Source: Magicicada cassinii
Taxonomy: Eukaryota > Arthropoda > Insecta > Hemiptera > Cicadidae
DNA: 20,652 nucleotides
Assembly: GCA_028571305.1 (NCBI GenBank)
Contig: JAOXNS010433146.1
Span: 1-20,652 of the forward strand
Reading direction: 5' to 3'
Positions within the stretch are counted from its first letter, which is position 1. Each line of letters starts with the position of its first letter. Shown here one piece after another: positions 1-10,428 of the stretch. Position numbers and translations under genes: made by a program. The notes below the pieces were generated by a model. It did no database searches. It saw only the letters and a program-made list of their open reading frames with translations, and was not told the DNA's origin.

Positions 1-3
1 GAC

Positions 4-84
4 TAGCGCTTTCAAGCTTCTCAGCTCATCGTCAGATCGGAAATAACGTGATCTGATGATGAGCTGAGAAGCCTGAAAGCGCTA
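4..84. repeat. Foldback (inverted-repeat) element, 35-bp arms
   Basis: The arms 4-38 and 50-84 are reverse complements of each other with two mismatches in 35 positions, around an 11-nt spacer (39-49). Each outer end is TAGCGCTTTC or its complement. The spacer plus the inner end of the left arm (36-49) reappears almost unchanged as a direct copy just outside the right arm (85-97, starting ATCGGA). The pattern is therefore arm, ATCGGA-type word, inverted arm, ATCGGA-type word. This fits a foldback mobile element or an inverted duplication made by template switching. Transcribed, it would form a strong hairpin. It lies in the intron upstream of the 46-nt calbindin exon. The family is not recognised, and the left flank is cut by the window edge. 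Confidence 0.8.
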
Positions 85-644
85 ATCGGAATAATGTTTC
101 TATAGTGGTGTGCAACAGTGATAATTCTGTTTGTCATTATAACCACTAACACAACTTTCTTAATTAAACAAGACTATTGTGCGACAAGAGACATATAATA
201 ACAATTGCGAATATAAATGATACTGACATCAGAAAACTGCAGCAAAAGTGAAGGGGCTTCATAGAAGGTGTATTGCTTTACTTGAACAGAACAAGAATAT
301 TCCTTATTCAAAAAAAAGTAAATATTTTTACTTAAACAAGAAATATGAGAGCTGATTACAAAATACAAAAAAATGTCTTACAAAATGAGAGGAATACATT
401 GTTTTGTTTTGATAATAAAACTTAATTAATTTATCGAAAAGTTACATCCTATTAAATTTTCAAGTATATTTCAAATACGAACGACAAAACATAATTCATT
501 AATAAGCTGTTGATTTGTAGGAATTCACTTATTATAATTTTACAATTTTTTACAGCACAACAAAATACAATTTTTAATGTAGCCTACTATTGGAAAACGT
601 AGGATTCAATAAATTTCTATTCAATAATTTTGTTTTTCTTTCAG
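85..644. other. Cbp53E: Intron sequence upstream of the first visible exon
   Basis: This AT-rich stretch ends in a pyrimidine tract and the acceptor ...TTTTTCTTTCAG at 644. I looked for the preceding calbindin exon (EF-hand 4, expected to end in a Met-Ala-Lys-like peptide with a donor) and did not find it, so the exon before 645 is outside the window. The 64-codon minus-strand frame here is low-complexity and has no coding character. Confidence 0.6.
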
Positions 645-690
645 ACTACTTCCAGTAAAGGAAAATTTCTTATGTCGACAAATCTTTAAA
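645..690 (+). CDS. Cbp53E: Calbindin-32 exon: linker between EF-hands 4 and 5
   Basis: This 46-nt internal exon encodes LLPVKENFLCRQIFK after one base that completes a split codon (probably Lys, AA|A). The peptide matches the conserved LLPV-x-ENFL linker that follows an EF-hand in calbindin/calretinin proteins, in the form I recall for insect calbindin-32. It is flanked by a pyrimidine-rich acceptor ending at 644 and a donor GTATGT at 691. It ends on a complete codon, so it joins in frame (phase 0) to the exon at 9039. Calbindin-32 is a cytosolic six-EF-hand calcium buffer/sensor expressed in insect neurons and some muscles. The exon is too short to appear as an open frame and is separated from the next exon by 8.3 kb. 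The assignment rests on recalled family sequence. Confidence 0.9.
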
Positions 691-1466
691 GTATGTATAC
701 AATTATTTAAAATGATTCTATTATTATTAGTTTCTAAACGGGTTTATCAAGTAAATATTAGTCTAATGTTTTTTCTAATATTAGTTTATAAATATTATAA
801 TATCTGCCACATCAAGTCTATTTTCATTCTTACTGATAGCTTTACGTGGTTGGATCTTTTGATAACAATAATGTTTTTGATTGACAACCTCGCTTCAAGG
901 ACATCGTTGTTAGTATCATATGTTTCGCCCATTCTATGAAGTAGCATCTTTAGTAGAAAGATGAACACTCTACTGTCATATTTTTAAAATTAAAACTAAA
1001 ATTATATATAAACGTTTAAGGTAATTAAAGCAAAAATGTTCCTAAATGATTATGATTAACAGCCAATGTCATAAATTAATCTACTAAATGTTAAATTTAA
1101 CTTTCATTTTAAATATTTACAACAATTTTGTACAACATAATATAATAATCTTACTAAAATAAATATTGAACATTTGTGTACGACTTGTAAAGTATTTCAT
1201 TCTTATTATATTCAATAAGTAAAGGTATTTAATACCTATTCGTTATTAATTTCAATTTCATGATTACAAATATTTATGATTATTGCTTTATCTTGTATGT
1301 TTATAAACATTCGCAACGTAATTACATGCATTTGTTTGTTACACAATAATATTACGTTTGTTTATACAATTAAAGTTATAAGGAAAATGTAATTGTTTTA
1401 TTCAACTGATAATATCGTAATAATATAATATTGACAATAATGTAATATTATTCTATCGAACTGACA

Positions 1467-1540
1467 AGCACACACTTAGATCTTGTAGTGTGTGCTCACG
1501 TTAATCAAACAAGAGGAAGACACTTGAGTTTGTTAATGTG
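1467..1540. repeat. Two adjacent hairpins
   Basis: The first hairpin has perfect 10-bp arms AGCACACACT (1467-1476) and AGTGTGTGCT (1487-1496) around a 10-nt loop. One base later begins a second, imperfect hairpin with arms 1497-1513 and 1523-1540; its outer CAC/GTG and the TTAA and CAAAC words pair, with one mismatch and small gaps. They lie in the long intron. No function is recognised; the stems are short for a microRNA precursor. Confidence 0.6.
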
Positions 1541-2512
1541 TATCAAACGCTCGTTGCTAGAGGAAGTAAAGATTTTCAGAATACTGTACACAATTTATAA
1601 GCTTAAAACACCATTTAATAAATCTGTTTAGTAACTAAATCGTCAGCGTTAAAATTTAGTACAGTTAACCTTCAACTCAGAAAAAATTAATGTGTTACAC
1701 TTTTATACACACATATAAAGACATATTATATATTTTGTTGTATAGTAATTATTAATACCGTAAATTTTCCTTGTTTACCATTACTTTTGAAGCTACGAAT
1801 ATAAATGTCTGTTATACTAACTATACCAACTATTAATATATGTGATAACCTAAATAATTAGCTAGTAACTAAAATTATCTAAATGATTTAATAAAGGTTT
1901 TACTTGCAGTTTCCTATATTAAAACTACTCAATTCAATAATTAATTGTTTTAAAGAATGAACTTAAAAATATGATTTATTTAATTAAAAAAAAGAGCGAA
2001 CATACGCATAAAATAGTAAAGATAAATTTATGCGTTAATATTGCAATATTAAAATTAAGTACTTTTAAAAGGTTCAGGTAAATGCAAAAAAAAAACATGA
2101 TAGAAAGTTAGGTACAATTTAGACTATAACAATTTATTTTCATTCTATTAAGACTTTACTTAATTTGAAGTAAATACTGACAATGATTATATTCCATTCA
2201 TAAAACAAAACATTGTTTTATTTTGTTGTCAGTAACACTGAACAAATAGTATTAATATTCTACAACACGTACATAACATGTTCTTAACTTGTATTTGTTT
2301 CTCATTTCTTCAATCAGGATGGAATAGAAGTAAGTAAATTAACAACATTGCTGCGATATGATATAGTGCGCTCATCCTGTACATACACCGAGCCGCTTAT
2401 GTCTGCTTTCATTATGTATACATAGACATTATTTATAATAGACATGTAAACATTTAGCAACAAACTACGCTCACAACATTACCTACATTTTATTTCAAGG
2501 AAATTTTCTTTA

Positions 2513-3725
2513 TTATGGGGTACACGGAAAAGCGAGCTTCGCCCACGTTTCCACATTGGTTACCAAGCTCGTCAAGGGCGTCTCAACAGACAAATATGGG
2601 AACACTGTTTATGCCATGTTGTCTGGTACAGTTGAATGGCGACATATGTGATGTTTATATATTTATATTTGCGTTTTCCAATCTCATGATTTTCTGCAAG
2701 AAAGCTGTTAATAAATTTCTAATATTTTATATTTGTTTTAGGTGTTTTGGTAGATATTAGTTTTGAATTTACATATGCACTATTCTTACTCAGAGCAAGT
2801 AATTTGAATACGAGTTTCGTTACAAAATAGTCAATAGTCGGCAGTCACTATTTTAAGAGGTCCCAAAGTATCACGTCAAACTAAATTATTTACGTTAGGA
2901 TTTTGTAAAAATAACTGAATAATTATAATTGATAAATTACAAGAGTCACGTTATTTACTTTACTATATTAGTTCTGTTAATGTAAGTGAACAAATAGCAA
3001 CATTTATAGAGCGGAATACGAAACTTCGCTGTGCCTCTGAAAGTCTCAGTATTGTTACGACTGTCTCACGGATCGTCGTCTTTTACAGTGGAACAAAATA
3101 TACATGTAACAAACAAAATATTTTTACCAATGAAGTCACCAATTACCAGCTTTAATTAGTCACAAATAACAATTTGAAGTCAACAAGGTAATCTTATACA
3201 ATAAATTAATTTACCCAATTTTTCCACACGCAATAATAACGTCAACTATTAGAGTTCCGCACTAAGTATAACACAATAATCACTTTTCACTAATCCGCAA
3301 CAATTACTTGATCCGGTCTCTACAATCTCGCCAGGTGTAACTAACTAACTTATGAGCCGGCCACTGTCGTAGATCCCCCCACAGAGGTTCCAGAATAATT
3401 TTCCATATTGATGGCGGCATGCCAACATAATTTGTGTAGTTTATAGTGCTCGAACGGTATCGAAGCTACTTGAGTGCACGGCCTTGACAGAGACACTGCA
3501 CCTGCTCCGCTAGCCGAGAAACGTGTAGAACGTTTACGTAACTGCACCTGCCGACTGCACGAGACCGTTACGTAATTGTCATAGCAGAATCTTCATTCAA
3601 CGCCAGACGTGACGAATCTTTTGTTTATTAATTAAATCCAAGACGTTAACGTAACCTCGTCTTGTAAAATACGTATTTAACGATTGGCAACTACGTCCAA
3701 GCTCGCACTGCTGTGTACCCCATTA
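2513..3725. mobile_element. Non-autonomous DNA transposon with TIRs and TTA target duplication
   Basis: The element proper is 2516-3722 (1207 bp). It starts TGGGGTACAC and ends GTGTACCCCA. Comparing the left end with the reverse complement of the right end, 20 of the first 24 positions match without a gap: the outer 10 and an inner block GCGAGCTT (2532-2539 versus 3699-3706, both 16 nt from the end) are identical. Weaker similarity continues to about 38 nt. Both ends abut the trinucleotide TTA (2513-2515 and 3723-3725), a plausible 3-bp target-site duplication. TTA/TWA duplications are typical of PIF/Harbinger elements, but other superfamilies with 3-bp duplications cannot be excluded. No transposase is recognisable; internal open frames (2515-2760 plus, 3350-3547 minus) match nothing I know. 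It interrupts the calbindin intron. The ends are GC-richer than the AT-rich middle. Confidence 0.72.
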
Positions 3726-3790
3726 CAAATATTATTGCATTAGCCGTTCAAGGATCAAATTCATATCGACTAAATTCATTTTTGCGACAG

Positions 3791-3839
3791 TCCTTTAAAA
3801 GGAAAAATTTTAATCCTTTTAAAGGATTTACGTACCCCA
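3791..3839. repeat. 13-bp inverted repeat beside a second GTACCCCA word
   Basis: TCCTTTAAAAGGA (3791-3803) and TCCTTTTAAAGGA (3814-3826) are exact reverse complements, separated by 10 AT-rich bases. Each arm is itself almost palindromic. Six bases further on, at 3832-3839, the word GTACCCCA repeats the terminal word of the transposon that ends at 3722. This may be debris of a related element or coincidence. Confidence 0.5.
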
Positions 3840-5286
3840 CTGTAATTTTCGAAATAAGTACGTAAGTTCTTTTATGGGTCGAACAGTTGTACCACGTTTT
3901 TCTTAGTATTAAAACAAAAACATGCGGGAAAAATCCCAAAACACCGTGAAGAACTTGCCTATGACAGTGTCACCGTGAACAATCATGAAAATTTATATTT
4001 GAATTTGGAAGAAGAAACTTTCATACTGAGATATTAAATTTTCTACATCGTGCAGAAATAAAAAAATGTATAGCAAGCAATAATGAAATATATTTTTTTA
4101 TTGCAAGGAAAAATAAGAAAACAAATGTCTTTCTGATTAATACTCAGTCGTCATCCTTCAGGTTTCAAAATGTTTTTTTATTTGGTTCCAGACTCATTTT
4201 AAATACACCTTCATTAAACATAACCGTAAATATTTTATAACGCTATAAGGGAATCCAACTAATCCATTTGCTAAGGTGTAAAGACAACTTAATCAACGAT
4301 AGTTCTAATATTAATTTGGCAGAGCCCGTAGAAACTAAAATAAATTTTTTAAGTAAGTAAACGAAATACATTTTTTCCTTGGCAATAGGTTGTTGATTTT
4401 ACTCTTTAGCTATTGATTTTGAAAGTTTAAAGCGTAACATCAATTAAAAACTTTTATGTAAATTTTCATTATTTATTTCTCGTTATTTATTTTCTCATTA
4501 TTTATGTATTTATCCCATAACAAAATGTATATATTCGTTATGTCTGATATTGTTCCGTACCCTTGGATTGTTACTTCAACACAGAAAAAAAATAAGCTGA
4601 AAAGATTGAAGTTCATTTTCTTTAACATTAATGCTGTTACTCCAATGTAATTTACTAATACCAATGTTTGAAAGCAACGAAAATGTCATAATCTAGACCC
4701 ATGTGAGAAATTTTAATATTGTACAGTTTATTTAAGTCGATACTTTATTAGAAACTGTCTGATTTCTTTCGTGATTGCGTGCTTTTGTATATATTGCGTT
4801 ATTTCTTTTTAATTTGTGTTTAATTCCTGCGTATGAAATATCATTCTTTGAAATTAGTTACTAGCACTGTCTATTTGCATTAAATAGGCAAAATTCTTTT
4901 TGTAAACTAAAGAGGAATTATGTGAATCATACAAGCGAGATAATTTGTACAATATTTAAACGTATAAATATAATAATGGGTGGTAATTACAAATTCATAC
5001 ATAATAATTAGAAACGCAGTCACACAAAATATCAGCACCGTTTACTGAGTACAAATTAACGAAACGACCACACTCAAACTAAATACAATTGTGCATAACG
5101 AAAGCAGACATGCAAATATGTAATTGTTGTTCAGTAGACTGTAATATGTTTGATTTATGTTTGAACAAAAACCGTAAAATATGCGGTATGGTAGTATTAT
5201 AATTGTAAAGTTCTGCTGAAAACCGGATAGCTTTGCAGTGCATTATGGTTGCCGTGCATGGTAATGAGACTGTATAGATGCGTACT

Positions 5287-5366
5287 TGTGCGCCCGCGTG
5301 TGCGTGTGTGTAAATACATACATGTGGTGTAGAGAAAAAGAGTGCGAGGGAGGGAGAGTATAGAGA
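5287..5366. repeat. TG-rich then GA-rich simple-sequence island
   Basis: Within the AT-rich intron there is a short GC-richer segment. A purine/pyrimidine-alternating TG/CG-rich run (5287-5310) is followed by a purine-rich GAGGGAGGGAGAG-type run (5331-5366). GAGAG words can bind GAGA-type factors in insects, but nothing here proves regulatory use. It is best described as degenerate simple sequence in a GC-elevated patch (about 5215-5420). Confidence 0.45.
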
Positions 5367-7427
5367 TTAACTGAGCTGGTTCTCCCAGGAGACTTGGTTA
5401 CCCTACGATCGTTTTAAATCTGTGTACCGTTCATTCTGTTTTTTTTTTCAAACGTAACCGTGTACATACATTATGTTTTCCTTACATGTAATTATCACGT
5501 GTGTTGCATATTTTTTTAATTGAAATTTGGTTCGATCACAAGCGACGGAACCAATCATGCTGACTGGGTTCAAGTCTGGGGAAAGTAGAATATTTTTACA
5601 AATTTAGCAATTATTTGGTAGTGGCTTTGCTTTTTAAGTATCTTCTCTATGCTATTTTTTACAACACATAAATGATAGTAGCTAACAGAGATAAAGTGGT
5701 TATTTCACTTACTTCAGTACAATACACCTTCAGATGTATTTTTAGCAGTTGGTTCACCTCCTGTGATTTTAATCATTCATAAGTTTGACTTTTCATGTGT
5801 CTCTCACTTGTCACCTAAAATTCACAGATTTATCATAGTGTGCCATTTTGCTGTCACCTCTCACCTCACATTCACGCATTTTTTTTTGCATTTTCGTTTC
5901 ACAAGTGCTGTACTTGAAACTGCCCAACAGGGAAAGTGATTCAGGAAAACGTATTTAGAGAATAGCAATAAGTATTAAATATTAATTATAAGGTATTAAC
6001 AGGTTATTTATTTATTATTCATAAACCTATTTTCATTCTTTCGTATAAGATAATTAATATATTAAAATAAATATAATTTGATAATTTTTATTAAGTATTT
6101 TAATAAGAATTGCTAATGGTGATGTGTTAGCGTTAGAGGTTACTTGTATAGGTTACGTAAAGATCTACATTACTCACCGTCAACGTACATTATGTAGTGA
6201 TAAATAAGATAAAGTTAATAAAGACCGGCCATATGATTGGTGAAGCCTACGTACAAAATATGACCGAGTTTTAATAATTTGGTAGAGTTTTATATTCGTT
6301 CTGTTGCAGACGTTTTACGTAATAGATTTCATTGTTGTAATTATGATTATCACCTCTTCAATCTTTATAATATAATAAGGTTTTAAGCTTTAGAGACAAC
6401 TTTCATAAGCAAAAATGCCTCTTTAACAAACCCGCATGTACAATAGGTTTATTTCATATATTTGTTTAATGATTAATCCACATCGTACACACCCATACAT
6501 TTATTAAAGTACTGTTATTTTAGTTTTTGGATTATTACTAGTCAAAATTATTGTTACTCATATTCAACTTGCAACTTGCTGTGTGCTCAATATTTACTGA
6601 GTACAAAATAACTGATGTTAACTAGGACTACAGAGTGCTATTAACATCTGATTAAATAGCTTATGACTTTAGTTAAGAACTGGTACTAGTTTAGATATAA
6701 ATTTTAAGATTTTAACAGCGTGTAATGTAAATTCGTTTCATTATAAATAAAACAAATTTATTTAATTAAAGTTCAAGTACAATTGCAACTATTAATAATT
6801 GTATTAACATGAATTTGAAAAACATTGTATATTATTAATGCGAATCTTGTCAGAAAGTTGACAATCAATCTTTACACATTTTAAAAATAATATGGAATAA
6901 ATATGTTAGGTGTAAAATCGTTAATCATTAATCATTTATGTAATTTGAAAATTAATTGTATTTATCCCATTTTTATATCAAAATGTAACATGGACGCATA
7001 CTAGCACTCTCATGGATACAATCTCAAATTAACATTTGAAATGTACGTATGGTGTACAGTGACGTGAAAGTAGTAATGTTTGTTATTCAGCTTTAAAGAC
7101 TTTAAATACTCTCTGCGATGATGCCCAAGGTTTGCTGATTTGTAGGGTACTTAGTATGTCGTCTAAAAGTAGTAAAAAAATTGTACAAAAGAACCAGTAT
7201 TATAAATGTTTGTTAACTATAACAAGTTAAGGAAATATAATAATTTTCAGAACGAGTTATTAAATTCTTAAAAGCGGTAATTACACACGCCTATTCATTA
7301 AATTTAACTTATAAAAATGAATTTAATTTAATTACTTTTATACAAATTACTTAATAAATATAATTTCTCTATAAAAATATTTAGTCACTATTTAGGTTAG
7401 TTTATTTTAAGGTTTCTGCACACACTT

Positions 7428-7505
7428 TATCTCTATCTCTCTCTCTTTCTCTCTCACTCTGTCTCTTCCTCTCTGTTACTGTCTTTCTCTTCCATCTTCT
7501 GCTCC
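7428..7505. repeat. Degenerate CT-rich microsatellite
   Basis: About 78 nt are almost entirely C and T on the + strand, built from interrupted CTCT, TCTC and TTCC units. It lies deep in the long intron, more than 1.5 kb from the next acceptor, so it is not a splice-site polypyrimidine tract. Confidence 0.85.
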
Positions 7506-8207
7506 TTAGTTACTAGTTTAATCTGGTCATTTTTTCTGTTCATTTTGTATTACTCTTGTAGTCTAACTTATTTTAGCGTACAGTATAATTGTAGATGCAG
7601 ATAATATACTTTCGTTATCAATAAATTGTTTGTTACCTATTTCTGTACTGTAGTTATACCGTAGTCAGTAGTTATGTTGCTATCTATGACATTTTTTATA
7701 CACTTCTTCTCAACTATCTTTTGGAAGTAGAGTACTGTATATTCTCCTATGTTTTATTTTTTTACTACTTACTTCTGTAGTTATGTTCTTACGTTGCATT
7801 GTACATTAACAGTACAGTAGTGTTTACGGTAGCATAATTAAAATATTATTCCTGTAAATTAACCATTAAATATTTGCTGCATATTGTCTATGAAATAACG
7901 TTAAATAAAGGAATACGCTTATCGTGCTTTTTAATTTTGTAAAATAACGGTGAATAAGAATTTTCATCAAAATAAAACCAAATATTAAAAGTTAAAACAT
8001 TAACAGAAAGCACATTAAATAAGATGATTTTCAACTTTAAAAAATTGTTAAATATTTAAAATAAAATTACAATATACAACTTTTGTATTTTTGTACAACG
8101 TTTTTCAATTGTATTTACAACATTACGTTAAATTCTTAACGTTCTCTACAACATAAAACGGATGTCAGGAAATAAGACAATACCTGTCTTAAACTTTAAA
8201 GACAACT

Positions 8208-8208
<1 letters not shown>

Positions 8209-8243
<35 letters not shown>
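8209..8243. repeat. 35-nt poly-T homopolymer
   Basis: Thirty-five consecutive T residues are followed by AG. The run could be the poly-A tail of a retroposon inserted on the minus strand, but no recognisable retroposon body or clear target-site duplication is adjacent. The TTTTAG that ends it looks like an acceptor, yet no coding exon follows. Confidence 0.9.
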
Positions 8244-8247
<4 letters not shown>

Positions 8248-9038
8248 AAACAAAGTATGATACGACTGTAAGTAACTAATAACATTTTGTGTAAATCTTC
8301 TTTAAAAAAAATTAACAATTTTTAATGTATTACAGCTTAATTCTGTTTACACATTTAAATATTCTTGTTTTTAAAAAATTCTACAACATATGAATTAAAA
8401 TTAAAAATATGTTTAACATAAAGTCAAAGGAAATCAAAAACAAATTACTGACACGTTCTATACGAAAACAGTAACTAAAGATAAGTGGAAATATAGCGTA
8501 CTTATATGTGGTTGTAGTGTTTGTGTTTCTCGTAATCTTGGTTAATGCAGCCGCTAAACTAATGTTTAACTTATGCACAGTTTGGGCTCTCATGTAATAA
8601 ATGCAATAGTTTAATAATATAGGTCTACCATTTTCCAAACACATACATTAAACTTTATCCTCAAGTAATGTTATCCTTAGAACCTTTCACATGTACATTA
8701 CGGAATATGAAGGTAGTTTATAACGTTCTTGAGAATTAAATAGTATCCAATTCGATATGGACTTTGATAGTCATATTTATTTACAGCTGTAAATATTTTA
8801 CGTGTTTCTTTGTTATTCACAGTAAATAGTTTATATAGAACGTTTTATTAACGTAATAAGAGAAACAGTTTTAACTTATCAAAAGAATATTGTTTTTTGA
8901 ACTATAAGAGAAATAGACATACAGTTGTTCTAATTATTTACATTTATTATATCCAGAAATTTATTTATTTAATTTTCAGTAAGTTAATTTGGTTTTTAAC
9001 TGACATGTGAATGTTTCGTTTAACAAAATGTTGCACAG

Positions 9039-9095
9039 GGAGCCACAAAGCTGACCAAAGATGACATTGAGAGGGTGTTTTCTTTATATGATCGG
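9039..9095 (+). CDS. Cbp53E: Calbindin-32 exon: first half of EF-hand 5
   Basis: This 57-nt exon encodes GATKLTKDDIERVFSLYDR. It supplies the E-helix of EF-hand 5 and the first two residues (Asp-Arg) of its calcium loop. The match to my recollection of Drosophila calbindin-32 in this region is nearly residue for residue. The acceptor is TTGCACAG (to 9038) and the donor is GTAAGT at 9096. Both ends are in phase 0, so it joins in frame with 645-690 upstream and 10357-10428 downstream. The intron therefore splits the EF loop between positions 2 and 3. This exon is invisible to ATG-based open-frame calling. Confidence 0.94.
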
Positions 9096-10356
9096 GTAAG
9101 TAGTAATCGATTTTTGTTACTGTGAATCTTCAAACAGAGTTACACTTTTAATATGTAATTTACAGGTGCATAATGTTATTATTTAGTCAGTAGTGTTTAT
9201 ATATTTCAACTAACCAAGTAATCAACATAAACCATGGTGTACAAAAATTGAAAAGGAGTAAGGGTTAAGTATTAAGTTTCATGTACTTTCACTTATAATA
9301 TTTGTTATTGTTAGATGGCTAATATTAAATATTTATTAAAACTGTACGATACATATAAAACTCATAGAGACTGTAAAATACATTTTAAATGCTGATCTAG
9401 TAAATTTTTTTATTAATCTGTAACTTTGTTTCCTCCGAATTTTCAATTTTCACTTAATAAAAAAACCTTTCAATTATTAGACAGAATTTTTGTAATAAAT
9501 TAAAATACATCCATTAGTAAATATTTACTTATGTTCAATATAAATATTAATTTCTGTCATCATACATGTGTTTTTATGTATTTGTAATACATTAACACAC
9601 TCTCTGTTTTAAAGAATTTTCCATAATTCCATTTGGCAAAACACGTTGTAAGAGAGTTGTATAATACAATTAAGTACTTAAAGAGTATTAAAAATAAAGC
9701 AATTAAACTACTTAAAAGACTATAAAATGTATTTAAATAGTGAATTCTGTCTCTTGCAACAGCGAGTACATACTTCTCAGCGTTTTAATTACTCTTTATT
9801 TGAATCTACAAAAAAAGTTTATGTTTGATTTAGTTTGAACTTATATCCAATACTAACGTCAACGTTAGTATTGGATGTAAATTTTGAACGTTTTAATGCC
9901 AGTTTTAATAGCTGAGGAAAACAGAGACATCCGATAGAGCCAAATCGGCGGTTTACGACGGGTGTGTGATAACTGACAATTTGAGAAATCACATCGATTT
10001 CATTGTGTAGAGATTCAAGGTCTTTATTTTGCTTTGTTTGACTACTCCAACTTTTATAAAAAATTGTTGATTTATTGACTCTTACCTACGGTTACTGAGA
10101 TTTTGGGCAAAAACCTACCAGTTCCTATTTTGGGCAATATTTTATTACTCATTGCCGATTTATATATAGCTAAAAACTAGCACACTTAACAGAAACCCCA
10201 TTATCTAACAACTTCTCATAGCAAACTGAAACTTTGCACGTTTAAACTGGACGGTTCAAATTTGTACTACAATAATTTGTAAGTAAACTAAAACTCCTTT
10301 ATAGTATGTATTTTGATGACAGTGTTGAGTTGTTTTAATTTTTTGTTTGCTTTTAG
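9096..10356 (+). other. Cbp53E: 1261-nt intron of calbindin-32
   Basis: The intron has donor GTAAGT and acceptor ...TTGCTTTTAG, phase 0. It is AT-rich apart from a palindrome at 9841-9880 and a slightly GC-richer unassigned patch at about 9890-10030 that begins just after it. No coding frame was recognised. Confidence 0.85.
9841..9880. repeat. Near-perfect 40-nt palindrome
   Basis: Arms 9841-9859 and 9862-9880 are reverse complements with one mismatch in 19 and only two bases (CA) between them; the inner 15 pairs are perfect. Such a tight palindrome in a cellular intron could extrude as a cruciform or form a very stable RNA hairpin. It may be the end or core of a small foldback element. The element family is unknown. 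Confidence 0.8.
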
Positions 10357-10428
10357 GATAATAACGGAACGATAGAAAATGAGGAACTAAGGGGATTTCT
10401 TAAGGACTTGCTGGAACTTGTAAAAAAG
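10357..10428 (+). CDS. Cbp53E: Calbindin-32 exon: calcium loop and F-helix of EF-hand 5
   Basis: This 72-nt exon encodes 24 residues, starting DNNGTIENEELRGF and ending LLELVKK. With the preceding Asp-Arg it completes a canonical 12-residue EF loop (DRDNNGTIENEE), with Asp at positions 1 and 3, Asn at 5, Gly at 6, Thr at 7, Ile at 8, Glu at 9 and the bidentate Glu at 12. EF-hand 5 should therefore bind calcium. The acceptor is TGCTTTTAG (to 10356) and the donor GTAAAA at 10429, both in phase 0. The segment leading into LVKK matches insect calbindin-32 closely. Confidence 0.95.

Larger units (their letters stand above)
691..9038 (+). other. Cbp53E: 8348-nt intron of calbindin-32
   Basis: The intron runs from donor GTATGT (691) to acceptor TTGCACAG (ending 9038) and joins two exons in phase 0. 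It is mostly AT-rich sequence with no further calbindin exon that I could find. Itemised contents are hairpins at 1467-1540, a DNA transposon at 2516-3722, an inverted repeat at 3791-3826, a GA/TG-rich island near 5.2-5.4 kb, a TCACCT cluster at 5754-5866, a CT tract at 7428-7505 and poly-T at 8209-8243. In the stretches 700-1450, 1560-2500, 3850-5200, 5900-7400 and 8250-9000 I see only AT-rich sequence and chance open frames. Confidence 0.85.

Noticed and set aside
712-939. 75-codon + frame just after the 46-nt exon
   Set aside because: Starts inside the intron after a good donor; hydrophobic AT-rich translation with no calbindin similarity.
3350-3722. Idea that the GC-richer minus-strand segment is an LTR with a primer-binding site
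   Set aside because: No second LTR or recognisable gag/pol, and the TIR plus TTA duplication of 2516-3722 explains the ends better.
5530-5585. tRNA-like words (GGTTCGATC, GGGTTCAAGTC)
   Set aside because: The T-stem does not pair and no acceptor stem or A box is placed correctly.
8209-8400. Minus-strand SINE with a poly-A tail at the poly-T run
   Set aside because: No pol III boxes, no body similarity and no clear target duplication beside the homopolymer.
8381-8644. 87-codon minus-strand open frame
   Set aside because: Low-complexity composition in intronic AT-rich DNA with no known motif.
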